Assembly: GCA_003213115.1 (NCBI GenBank)
Contig: QCNU01000005.1
Span: 1-33,778, forward strand
Reading direction: 5' to 3'
DNA: 33,778 nt
Source: Pelagibacteraceae bacterium AG-426-L23
GTDB taxonomy: Bacteria > Pseudomonadota > Alphaproteobacteria > Pelagibacterales > Pelagibacteraceae
Position numbers and translations under genes: made by a program
Shown here: positions 21,595-28,563 of the stretch, piece after piece
Position numbering within the stretch: the first letter of the stretch is position 1
Layout: each line of letters starts with the position of its first letter
The notes under the pieces: generated by a model
What the model was told of the DNA's origin: nothing
The model's database searches: none
Seen by the model: only the letters and a program-made list of their open reading frames with translations

Positions 21595-24027
21595 TTAAGC
21601 TCTTATTAATTTATTTTCGGAGTCATATGGCGAGTCTTCAATTATAGAAACTTCATGCATTTTACCTAGTATATCTATTTTAAGTTTTTGTCCAACTTTA
21701 GCTAATTCGGGTTTTACCATTCCCAATGCTATAGATTTGTTTAATCTAAAACCAAAATCCCCACCTGTAGCTCTTCCTACTACAGAACCATTTTGATAAA
21801 TTGGATTATTTCCCAATACATCTGCGTCTGAAATCCCATGAACTTCCATAGTAACTAATTTATTTGAAAAGCCTTTTGCCCTCCATTTATCTAATGCCGC
21901 ACGTCCAATAAAATCACCTTTATTGGGATGAATAAATCTATCTAATCCAGATTCATAAGGCGCATACTCTATAGAGAGTTCAGTACCAACAAGCTTGTAA
22001 GACTTCTCTACTCTTAAACTATTCATGGCTCTTATCCCATAAGGTTTAAGATTATATTCTTTTCCAGCTTCCATGAGCTTATCAAATATATGATTTTGAT
22101 ACTCGATTGGATGATGAAGTTCCCAACCTAACTCTCCTACAAAGTTTACTCTCATAGCATTACATGGAGCTAAACCTATATTAATATTTTGTGCACTTAA
22201 CCATTTAAATTTCTCATTAGAAAAATCTGCTTTTGAAACTTTTTGCATCAACTTTCTGGCTTTAGGTCCTGAAACAACCAGTACTCCCATACTATTGGTT
22301 AAATTTTCATATTGTACAGTGCCGTCATTTGGCATCCATTTATGAATCCAGTCATGATCTAATCTTTGAAAAGCTCCTGCGGAAACTAAATAGAAGCTAT
22401 CTTTAGCTTCTCGCATTATTGTGAATTCAGAATGCACGCCTCCTTTTGTATTTAAAGCATGGCATAGGTTAATACGTCCAATTTTTTTAGGAAGTTTATT
22501 TGCTACCAGTTTATCTAAAAACTCTTCTGCACCTGGTCCTTTAATTCTACATTTTCCAAATGCTGACATATCTAATAGCCCAACATTTTCTCTTACATTT
22601 TTACATTCCTTTTCAACACTTTTAAACCAATTAGACCTTCTAAACGACCAATCGTCTTCTTGTTTCTCTCCATCGGTTGCAAAAAAATTAGCTCTTTCCC
22701 ATCCAAATTTTTGACCAAAAACTGCACCTAATTTTTTAAGTCGATCATAACATGGAGCCTGTCTTAATGGCCTACCTGCCTCCCTTTCTTCGTCCGGGTA
22801 ATGTACAGTAAAAACATTGGCATAAGCTTCTTCGTTTTTTTCCATTAAATAAGATTTTGTAACGTAGGACCCATATCTCCTTGGTTCAACGCCAAGCATA
22901 TCTATTGTTGGTTCACCATCTACGATCCATTCAGCTAATTGCCAACCAGCACCGCCAGCCGCTGTAATTCCGAAGCTATGTCCTTCATTGATCCAAAAAT
23001 TTTTTAAACCCCAAGCTGGCCCAACAATGGGATTTCCATCTGGCGTATAACAAATAGCTCCGTTGTATACTTTTTTTACACCTACTTCAGCAAAGGCTGG
23101 GACTCTTTTAATTGCACCTTCAATATGAGGCGCTAAACGATCCAAATCCTCTTGAAATAATTCATACTCACTATCTTTTGAAGGTCCGTTAACATAACAA
23201 CACGGTGCGCCTTTTTCATAGGGTCCTAAAAGAAATCCACCTGCCTCTTCTCTCATATACCAAGAGTTATCGCTATCCCTAAGAACTCCCATCTCTGGTT
23301 TGCCCTCTTTTTTTCTTTTTTGAATTTCTGGATGAGGTTCTGTTACAATAAATTGGTGCTCAACTGGAATCGCAGGAACTTCTAAACCAACCATTTTACC
23401 AGTCTGTCTTGCAAAGTTTCCACTACAAGAAACAACATGTTCACAATTAATAGAACCTTTGTCTGTCTCAACAGTCCACCCATCTTTGTTTTGTTTAATA
23501 CCAACTACTGTAGTATTTCTATAAATTTCAGCTCCACAATTTCTTGCACCAGCAGCTAATGCTTGAGTAAGATCGGCTGGCTGGATGTATCCATCTTCTG
23601 GATGCTGTATTGCTCCAACTAAACCTTCAATATTACAAAGTGGCCAGATTTCTTTTACTTGCTCTGGTTTTAAAAATTTTACATTCACTCCGATAGTTTT
23701 TGCTACACCTGCATACTGGTGATATTCATCCATACGATCTTGTGTTTGAGCCAAACGAATATTTGATACAACGCTAAAACCAACTTTTTTCCCAGTTTCT
23801 TCTTCTAAAGATTTATAAAGTTTCACAGCGTATCGATGAAGTTGTCCTACAGAATAACTCATGTTAAAAAGAGGTAATAATCCTGCTGCATGCCAAGTTG
23901 ATCCTGATGTTAACTCTTTTCTCTCAACCAAAACAACATCTGACCATCCTTTTTTAGCAAGATGGTAAAGTGTGCTTACGCCCACTGCACCTCCACCAAT
24001 TACAACTACTTTAGTTTTTGATTTCAT
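21595..24027 (-). CDS. ETF-linked dimethylglycine/sarcosine dehydrogenase-like flavoprotein with GcvT domain
   Basis: Oxidative N-demethylation of dimethylglycine or sarcosine, with the methyl carbon passed to tetrahydrofolate and electrons to ETF. It is 810 residues, comparable with mitochondrial DMGDH and SarDH. The N-terminal DAO domain has the FAD motif GGGAVG (11-16). The stretch SGSTWHAAGL with His46 corresponds to the site of covalent FAD attachment in mitochondrial DMGDH. The C-terminal half (about 430-800) is the aminomethyltransferase/GcvT folate domain, including LVVSGPKARKLMQKVS and NFVGELGWELHHP. Unlike SoxBDAG all parts are in one chain. Substrate preference (dimethylglycine, sarcosine or another N-methyl amine) cannot be read from sequence. 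It is directly followed by etfB, etfA and ETF-QO, supporting an ETF-dependent dehydrogenase. Confidence 0.9.
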   Translation of the reverse strand: MKSKTKVVVIGGGAVGVSTLYHLAKKGWSDVVLVERKELTSGSTWHAAGLLPLFNMSYSVGQLHRYAVKLYKSLEEETGKKVGFSVVSNIRLAQTQDRMDEYHQYAGVAKTIGVNVKFLKPEQVKEIWPLCNIEGLVGAIQHPEDGYIQPADLTQALAAGARNCGAEIYRNTTVVGIKQNKDGWTVETDKGSINCEHVVSCSGNFARQTGKMVGLEVPAIPVEHQFIVTEPHPEIQKRKKEGKPEMGVLRDSDNSWYMREEAGGFLLGPYEKGAPCCYVNGPSKDSEYELFQEDLDRLAPHIEGAIKRVPAFAEVGVKKVYNGAICYTPDGNPIVGPAWGLKNFWINEGHSFGITAAGGAGWQLAEWIVDGEPTIDMLGVEPRRYGSYVTKSYLMEKNEEAYANVFTVHYPDEEREAGRPLRQAPCYDRLKKLGAVFGQKFGWERANFFATDGEKQEDDWSFRRSNWFKSVEKECKNVRENVGLLDMSAFGKCRIKGPGAEEFLDKLVANKLPKKIGRINLCHALNTKGGVHSEFTIMREAKDSFYLVSAGAFQRLDHDWIHKWMPNDGTVQYENLTNSMGVLVVSGPKARKLMQKVSKADFSNEKFKWLSAQNINIGLAPCNAMRVNFVGELGWELHHPIEYQNHIFDKLMEAGKEYNLKPYGIRAMNSLRVEKSYKLVGTELSIEYAPYESGLDRFIHPNKGDFIGRAALDKWRAKGFSNKLVTMEVHGISDADVLGNNPIYQNGSVVGRATGGDFGFRLNKSIALGMVKPELAKVGQKLKIDILGKMHEVSIIEDSPYDSENKLIRA

Positions 24028-24073
24028 TTTTTTAGAATATGATAATTCAAGTAAGATTTAAATGATTAAAATT

Positions 24074-24538
24074 TTATATAGACTCCCCAACAGGCTGTGG
24101 CTGCGAGACTACTGTTGTTAACCAACAATTTTTTAGTTTTCCGTCTTTCAAATACTTTTCAACCTGCCATTTAAATTTAAAGTATTTATTATTAACATCG
24201 AGAACCGTAACTTCAAAAATAGCTAATTTCTCGTTAGAATAAATTTCTTTTATGTCGTGTTCTGAATGGTCTATCAGCATTTTATAAGACTCTCCTTTAA
24301 TCATTTCTCTAAAATTATCCAAAGGACCTGTGAACGCTTTATTATTTGGATGAGCGAATTCCCAAGTTTGATCAATTCCAGCGTCTTTATAATTTTTATC
24401 GTTTTTCATTAAGCCGGTTAATTGTATTTTAACAACTTGAAATGGTTTAATATCACTATTTGGTTTAATTATTTTTGCGTTTAATGAGTTTATATTTACA
24501 ATAAATAATATTATTAAATATTTAAAAAGATTATTCAT
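24074..24538 (-). CDS. Exported DUF4864-like protein
   Basis: Function unknown. It is 154 residues with an N-terminal signal peptide (MNNLFKYLIILFIVNINSLNA, likely cleavage after Ala21). The mature part looks like the DUF4864 fold: VVKIQLTGLMKNDKN near the start, WEFAHPNNKAFTGPLDNFREMI in the middle, then alternating beta-like segments ending KNCWLTTVV. That family assignment is by eye and moderate. The start overlaps the preceding quinone-reductase-like gene by 4 bases (ATGA), so the two are probably co-expressed. Forty-six bases separate it from the dehydrogenase gene that follows on the same strand, with no terminator seen. Confidence 0.72.
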   Translation of the reverse strand: MNNLFKYLIILFIVNINSLNAKIIKPNSDIKPFQVVKIQLTGLMKNDKNYKDAGIDQTWEFAHPNNKAFTGPLDNFREMIKGESYKMLIDHSEHDIKEIYSNEKLAIFEVTVLDVNNKYFKFKWQVEKYLKDGKLKNCWLTTVVSQPQPVGESI

Positions 24539-25104
24539 AAATTATTAGCAGTTTTCTCAACGTCTTTTAAAAATTCTTTTCTTTTTTCTTCACTTACAAA
24601 TGGAACAGCAAAATATCTTCTGTAATTAATATTTCTTATACCACATATATGAAATACCCCTCTCTTCAATCTCCTGATTGGTAAATTTAAAAAAAAGGTA
24701 GTAACAGCTAATCTTGGAGACCCATATGTGCAGAAAATTATTGCTTTTTTATCTTTAAGGTTTCCTAGAGGGTATCCGTAGTTTCCAACTAGTCTTTTAA
24801 ACCTAAAAGCCCAAGGAGGTGCTAAAACTTTATCTATCCATCCTTCAACTATTGCAGGCATTCTAAAGTTCCAAATAGGTGCGATTAAAACTATTGTGCT
24901 ACATTTTTCTATTCTTTTTCTATGATTTAAAACTTCTGGTGTCGGATTCTCACCAGCATATACGGGATCAAATTTCTCTTTATAAAGATCAACACAATCA
25001 ACTTCATGCCCTCTTTTTTTAGCTGTCTCTATAAAAGTGTTTTTAATTGCAGCATTAAAAGATTTGTTGTCATAATGTCCGTAAACTATAAAAATTTTTT
25101 TCAT
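24535..25104 (-). CDS. Flavodoxin-fold NAD(P)H:quinone oxidoreductase-like protein
   Basis: FMN/FAD flavodoxin-like fold of the NQO1/KefF/MdaB type, normally a two-electron reductase of quinones. It is 189 residues. The N-terminus KKIFIVYGHYDNKSFNAAIK is the flavin phosphate-binding region (Gly-His rather than the usual Ala-His-Pro). The segment IVLIAPIWNFRMPAIVEGWIDKVL (about 72-95) is the hallmark of this family, followed by the glycine-containing FCTYGSPRLAV loop. Start and stop overlap both neighbours by 4 bases (ATGA), placing it in a three-gene unit with the rhodanese and DUF4864-like genes. The real substrate is unknown. Confidence 0.87.
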   Translation of the reverse strand: MKKIFIVYGHYDNKSFNAAIKNTFIETAKKRGHEVDCVDLYKEKFDPVYAGENPTPEVLNHRKRIEKCSTIVLIAPIWNFRMPAIVEGWIDKVLAPPWAFRFKRLVGNYGYPLGNLKDKKAIIFCTYGSPRLAVTTFFLNLPIRRLKRGVFHICGIRNINYRRYFAVPFVSEEKRKEFLKDVEKTANNL

Positions 25105-25493
25105 TCTTCATTATCAAAATAATAAGGTAAATTCTCATTAATCCATCCAGGGCTTACGCCGTTTCCTTCATAACCATCAATGATATTTATACATTCATAG
25201 TTTTCTTTAGAAAGAAGGTGAGATGCAAGCGCAGACCTGGAACCAGATCTACAAATTACAAGTAATTTCTTTTTAACATCAATTTTTTCTTTGACTTTAT
25301 CAATAAAGCTAAGATCAACTTTTCCACCAGCATCTCTTACAATAGTTACGAAATGAGTTTTTGTTCCGATTTTCTTGCCATCTGGTCTTCCAGTTGTTTT
25401 CCACTCACCCGGTGTTCTGACGTCTAATATTTCTGCGTTAGTATTTTCTTCTAAATATTTTTTGATTTCTGATGAATTTATTTCTTTTATCAT
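25101..25493 (-). CDS. Single-domain rhodanese-like sulfurtransferase
   Basis: Rhodanese domain protein, 130 residues, predicted cytosolic. The fold is recognisable from ILDVRTPGEWKTTGRPDGKK (about 21-40) and from the active-site loop LLVICRSGSRSALASHLL, in which Cys81 would carry the persulfide. The CRSGSR loop is a normal six-residue rhodanese loop, so the enzyme is probably active. The C-terminal NIIDGYEGNGVSPGW is also typical. It lies between metY and the quinone-reductase-like gene. A sulfur-handling role next to a sulfhydrylase is plausible (inference). Confidence 0.9.
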   Translation of the reverse strand: MIKEINSSEIKKYLEENTNAEILDVRTPGEWKTTGRPDGKKIGTKTHFVTIVRDAGGKVDLSFIDKVKEKIDVKKKLLVICRSGSRSALASHLLSKENYECINIIDGYEGNGVSPGWINENLPYYFDNEE

Positions 25494-25498
25494 TTTAA

Positions 25499-25532
25499 TT
25501 ATAGCCCCTAATATAAATTAAAGGGGCTATAA
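25499..25532 (-). terminator. Inverted repeat after metY, possible weak terminator or 3' stem
   Basis: An 11-bp perfect stem (25499-25509 with 25522-25532; core TATAGCCCCT/AGGGGCTATA) around a 12-nt A/T loop, lying between the metY stop and the rhodanese start. Read on the minus strand it is followed by only TTAAAATG, so there is no real U-tract. Partial termination, or protection of the metY 3' end, are both possible. Confidence 0.5.
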
Positions 25533-25550
25533 ATCAATTACCTTAATGTC

Positions 25551-26843
25551 TTAAGCAGCTAAAGCTTGCTTAATATCTCCAATAATATCATCTGGATGTT
25601 CAATACCAATTGAAAGCCTAACATATCCAGGTGTTACTCCAGCAGCTAATAATTCCTCGTCACTAAGCTGACTATGAGTAGTAGTTGCAGGGTGAATCGC
25701 TAAACTTTTAGCATCTCCTATATTTGCAACGTGGTATAGCATTTTTAAATTGTCAATAAATTTAGAACCAGCCTCCCTAGTTCCAACATCCATTCCAACT
25801 AAAGATCCATAACCACCTTTCATGTATCTTTTTGCCCTCTCTTTAATTTCCCCTTGATGATTTGTTGGGTAGATTATATTTTTAACTTTCTTTTCTGTCT
25901 CTAAGTATTTTACAACTTTTTCAGCATTAGCACAGTGTTGTTTCATTCTAAGAGCTACAGTTTCCAAACCTTGTATGATTTGAAAAGCATTGAAAGGACT
26001 AAGCGGTGCTCCTAAATCTCTTAGTAAAACCACTCTAGCTCTAATAGCAAAAGCAACATTAGCTCCAGTTAGTTTAGGAACATCTCTTCCCCAAACTGCT
26101 CCTTTGTAACTTGGATCTTCTTGGTTAAACAAAGGTTGCCTTTTTGGATTTGCCGTCCAGTCAAAATTTCCTCCATCGACAATTATTCCACCGATAGTAG
26201 TTCCGTGACCCCCAATGTATTTCGTTAAAGAGTGCATAACAACCGCCGCACCATGCTCTATTGGTTTGCAAATTACTGGAGAAGCAGTGTTATCTATTAT
26301 TAATGGGATACCATGCTTTTTTCCAATGTCAGCAACTTCTTTAATAGGAAATACTCGAAGATATGGATTAGGACAAGACTCTCCATAGTAAGCTCTTGTT
26401 TTTTCATCCGTTAGCTTTTCAAAGTTTTTAGGATCCGCTGGGTCAGCAAATCTTACTTCAATACCTTGCATACCTAAAGTATTTTTAAATAAGTTTACTG
26501 TTCCACCATATAAATCTGTTGAAGCAACAACATTATCCCCATTTTGTGCAACGTTTTGAATACAAAAAGCTGATGCAGCTTGACCTGAACCAACTGCTAC
26601 CGCAGCTAATCCACTTTCTAAAGCTGCAACTCTCTTCTCAAGAACATCACAAGTTGGATTCATAATCCGTGTATAAATATTACCAAACTCTTTCAAACCA
26701 AATAAGTTTGCGGCAGTCTCCGCATCTTTAAATTGATAAGAGCTAGTTTGATAAATTGGTACTGCAACAGCAGTAGTAGCCGGATCACTTCTGTATTCTC
26801 CTCCGTGTAAACCAATAGTTTCCGGATGTTTAAAGTTAGCCAT
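25551..26843 (-). CDS. metY: O-acetylhomoserine sulfhydrylase (aminocarboxypropyltransferase)
   Basis: PLP enzyme that makes homocysteine from O-acetylhomoserine and sulfide, the direct-sulfhydrylation route to methionine. It is 430 residues, the normal length for MetY and longer than MetB/MetZ types (about 380-400). The PLP lysine is Lys208 in MHSLTKYIGGHG. Other family signatures are PIYQTSSYQFKD (about 29-40), YTRIMNPTCDVLE and the GSGQAASA pocket. A strong AGGAGG lies 6 bases before the ATG and is part of the leader controlled by two SAM-binding pseudoknots (see 26856-27017). The gene starts a long same-strand series that reaches the ETF-QO gene. Confidence 0.96.
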   Translation of the reverse strand: MANFKHPETIGLHGGEYRSDPATTAVAVPIYQTSSYQFKDAETAANLFGLKEFGNIYTRIMNPTCDVLEKRVAALESGLAAVAVGSGQAASAFCIQNVAQNGDNVVASTDLYGGTVNLFKNTLGMQGIEVRFADPADPKNFEKLTDEKTRAYYGESCPNPYLRVFPIKEVADIGKKHGIPLIIDNTASPVICKPIEHGAAVVMHSLTKYIGGHGTTIGGIIVDGGNFDWTANPKRQPLFNQEDPSYKGAVWGRDVPKLTGANVAFAIRARVVLLRDLGAPLSPFNAFQIIQGLETVALRMKQHCANAEKVVKYLETEKKVKNIIYPTNHQGEIKERAKRYMKGGYGSLVGMDVGTREAGSKFIDNLKMLYHVANIGDAKSLAIHPATTTHSQLSDEELLAAGVTPGYVRLSIGIEHPDDIIGDIKQALAA

Positions 26844-26849
26844 TTTTTT

Positions 26850-26855
26850 CCTCCT
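26850..26855 (-). promoter_or_regulatory. Strong Shine-Dalgarno of metY, candidate SAM-V target
   Basis: AGGAGG on the minus strand, 6 bases before the metY ATG. This is one of the few perfect Shine-Dalgarno sequences in the window. It follows the 3' strand of the second pseudoknot by 5 bases, so ligand-stabilised folding could block the ribosome. Confidence 0.85.
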
Positions 26856-26906
26856 TTTTAGTACTTCGACATTATGTCAGGCGTACAATACAGTTCAAAT
26901 GCCTGG
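26856..26906 (-). ncRNA. SAM-V-like riboswitch (second aptamer of the metY leader)
   Basis: An H-type pseudoknot is seen on the minus strand: P1 5' strand CAGGC (26901-26905), a 14-nt A/U-rich loop, P2 5' strand GUAC (26883-26886), P1 3' strand GCCUG (26878-26882), a loop of 13 nt, P2 3' strand GUAC (26861-26864), then UAAAAAGGAGG. The order of strands, the A/U-rich first loop and the CUAAA after P2 match the SAM-II/SAM-V architecture. SAM-V is the class known next to Shine-Dalgarno sequences of methionine-cycle genes in Pelagibacter. Predicted effect: SAM binding stabilises the pseudoknot and hides AGGAGG, lowering metY translation. The class call is by architecture and context, not a covariance-model hit. 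Confidence 0.8.
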
Positions 26907-26923
26907 TTTTATTTTGAAAGTTC

Positions 26924-26952
26924 AAAAAAAAACCACCGGCTAAAGCGGTGGT
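26924..26952 (-). terminator. Intrinsic terminator inside the metY leader
   Basis: Minus-strand hairpin with a 7-bp stem ACCACCG/CGGUGGU (26946-26952 with 26932-26938), a 7-nt loop CUUUAGC and a following run of nine U (26932-26924). It lies between the two pseudoknots, 11 bases after the first. The loop plus adjoining stem bases are complementary over 9 bases to the 3' end of the first pseudoknot, giving a ready antiterminator. Confidence 0.88.
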
Positions 26953-26963
26953 CATATGATCTA

Positions 26964-27017
26964 GTCGCTTTAGCAGGAATTTTTTAAGCGCTCCGCAATT
27001 TGATTTAAATCAGCGCT
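26964..27017 (-). ncRNA. SAM-II-like riboswitch (first aptamer of the metY leader)
   Basis: An H-type pseudoknot on the minus strand: P1 5' strand AGCGCU (27012-27017), a 15-nt A/U-rich loop, P2 5' strand GCGG (26993-26996), P1 3' strand AGCGCU (26987-26992), a loop of about 10 nt, P2 3' strand CUGC (26973-26976, one G-U pair), then UAAAGCG. The same layout recurs in the second aptamer. SAM-II followed by a terminator and then SAM-V at the Shine-Dalgarno is an arrangement reported for Pelagibacter methionine genes. Predicted logic: high SAM locks P2 and frees the terminator; low SAM lets the 3' strand pair with the terminator loop. Confidence 0.75.
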
Positions 27018-27025
27018 ATGTACGA

Positions 27026-27055
27026 ACTATATTAGAATTAGTATAAACAAGTCAA
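27026..27055 (-). promoter_or_regulatory. Candidate promoter of metY
   Basis: Minus strand TTGACT (27050-27055) and, 18 bases on, TATAGT (27026-27031); TAATAT (27029-27034) with a 15-base spacer is an alternative. Transcription would start near 27018-27020, directly before the first aptamer, as expected for a riboswitch leader. It lies back to back with the msrB start at 27106. Confidence 0.6.
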
Positions 27056-27105
27056 TACAAATTTGCTTAATTTTTATATCAAAAAAAATGCTATAAAAGA
27101 AAATA

Positions 27106-27477
27106 ATGATCAAATTGAATAAAAATTTAACACCAGAGCAAAATTTCATCTTAAAAGAAGAGGGTACTGAACCACCAGGATCCAGCCCTTTAAATCAAGA
27201 GAAAAGAGAGGGTGATTATTATTGCGCAGGTTGTGGAACTAAACTTTTTAGTTCATCAATGAAGTTTGATAGCGGATCAGGTTGGCCATCTTTTTTTTCA
27301 TCTCTACCTGATGTTTTCGAAACAAAAACTGACACACTTATAGGATACGAAAGAACTGAATATCATTGTAAAAAATGTGGCGGTCATCACGGACATATAT
27401 TCGATGACGGACCAAAACCAACAGGAAAAAGATATTGCAACAATGGTGTTTGCCTGATCTTTAAGCCAAAGAGTTAA
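27106..27477 (+). CDS. msrB: Peptide-methionine (R)-S-oxide reductase
   Basis: Repairs methionine-R-sulfoxide in proteins using thioredoxin, cytosolic. It is 123 residues, the usual single-domain length. Structural zinc ligands are in two CxxC pairs, Cys40/Cys43 (YYCAGCGTKLF) and Cys88/Cys91 (YHCKKCGGHHGHIFDDG). The family core SGSGWPSF is at 57-64. The catalytic Cys is Cys111 in GKRYCNNG. Cys116 close behind it is a possible recycling cysteine (inference). It is divergent from metY across a spacer that holds the metY promoter and riboswitches. No separate promoter was recognised. The next gene starts 12 bases after the stop. Confidence 0.95.
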   Translation: MIKLNKNLTPEQNFILKEEGTEPPGSSPLNQEKREGDYYCAGCGTKLFSSSMKFDSGSGWPSFFSSLPDVFETKTDTLIGYERTEYHCKKCGGHHGHIFDDGPKPTGKRYCNNGVCLIFKPKS

Positions 27478-27489
27478 AATTAAATCTTA

Positions 27490-28224
27490 ATGCCCTCTTC
27501 AAAATCTAGAGCTTTAAATATTTATAAAAAGTATAAATTTTTAAGACCTTTGTATGTTTTCTATAATATTTACATTAGAAATTTTAAATTTTTATATAAT
27601 GGTTCTCAATTTGGTGAAGAAGAAATTTTAAAAAAATTATTCAGGAAAAACTTTAAAGGTACTTATCTTGATATTGGATGTTTTCATCCAACTAAATTTA
27701 ATAATACAAATAAATTATACAAAGCTGGATGGACTGGAATTAATATTGATTTAAATCCATTTACTATAGACTTATTTAAATTTGCAAGACCTAGAGATAT
27801 CAATATATGTGCTGCTCTTTCCGATAAGAAAAAAAAAACTAAACTTTTTTATCATCACGACCTTAGTTCCCAAAATACTTTAAGTCCAAATCACGTAAAG
27901 TGGATGGAGGGGCATTTTAGATTAAAAAATCTTGGTGTAAGAAATATTAAAACCAAAAAATTAAAAGATATTTTAAATTATCATAGTGTCAAAAAAATTG
28001 ATTTTTTAAATATTGACATTGAGGGCGTAGAGTATGAAGTTATATCATCAATTAATTTAAACAAATTTAAAGTTCAAGTAATTTGTATTGAGATACTTGA
28101 ATACAATAAAATTCAAAAAATTAATAAGAAAAAAATAATTAAGTACCTAAAAAAAAATAATTTTAAAAAAGTAACAAAGATTAGAGAAAACTATATTTTT
28201 AAAAAATCACATAGTAAACAATAA
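27490..28224 (+). CDS. FkbM-family SAM-dependent methyltransferase
   Basis: Class I methyltransferase fold of the FkbM type, often acting on sugars or lipids of surface polymers. The actual substrate is unknown. It is 244 residues. The SAM-binding motif I is TYLDIGCFHPTKFNNT (about 58-73). NIDLNP follows at about 85-90, FLNIDIEGVEYEVI (about 173-186) is the FkbM signature, and VICIEI lies near 197. The N-terminus is basic (KSRALNIYKKYKFLRPLY). A+T content is very high with many Lys and Asn codons, more so than neighbouring housekeeping genes. Its last 26 bases overlap the convergent small membrane protein gene. Confidence 0.87.
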   Translation: MPSSKSRALNIYKKYKFLRPLYVFYNIYIRNFKFLYNGSQFGEEEILKKLFRKNFKGTYLDIGCFHPTKFNNTNKLYKAGWTGINIDLNPFTIDLFKFARPRDINICAALSDKKKKTKLFYHHDLSSQNTLSPNHVKWMEGHFRLKNLGVRNIKTKKLKDILNYHSVKKIDFLNIDIEGVEYEVISSINLNKFKVQVICIEILEYNKIQKINKKKIIKYLKKNNFKKVTKIRENYIFKKSHSKQ

Positions 28225-28540
28225 AAATTAATAAAGCATATTCTAAAACTGTTTTTACTTGTATTAACTTTTTTTCTCCAAATTTATTCTCTAAGAATTT
28301 ACCTGAGAAAAAAAACATTAAGTGAACCAAAATAATAGATATAATAATTCCAATTAATGTTGATTTAATTGAGAAGTTTTTAAAACCAAAATAACACGCT
28401 AAAATGAAAGTTATCCAAGATACTTTTGATATAAAAAATTTAAATAATAATGCTGTTTTAGTGCTAAAAATAGACTGAGTTCTTATAAAAGAGTAGGACC
28501 AAATAAGACCTAGCAGGAAGCTTAAATATTTTATAATCAT
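28199..28540 (-). CDS. Small hypothetical membrane protein
   Basis: Not recognised. It is 113 residues with about four hydrophobic segments (about 1-19, 30-50, 58-78 and 95-113), and short Lys-containing loops. It occupies the only stretch between the FkbM methyltransferase and ccdA. It starts 23 bases before the divergent ccdA start, and its tail overlaps the FkbM gene end to end by 26 bases. The clear membrane-protein pattern and the lack of any other gene here support it being real. No family motif is seen. Confidence 0.6.
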   Translation of the reverse strand: MIIKYLSFLLGLIWSYSFIRTQSIFSTKTALLFKFFISKVSWITFILACYFGFKNFSIKSTLIGIIISIILVHLMFFFSGKFLENKFGEKKLIQVKTVLEYALLIFIVYYVIF

Positions 28541-28563
28541 TATATGAATATTATCATTATATT

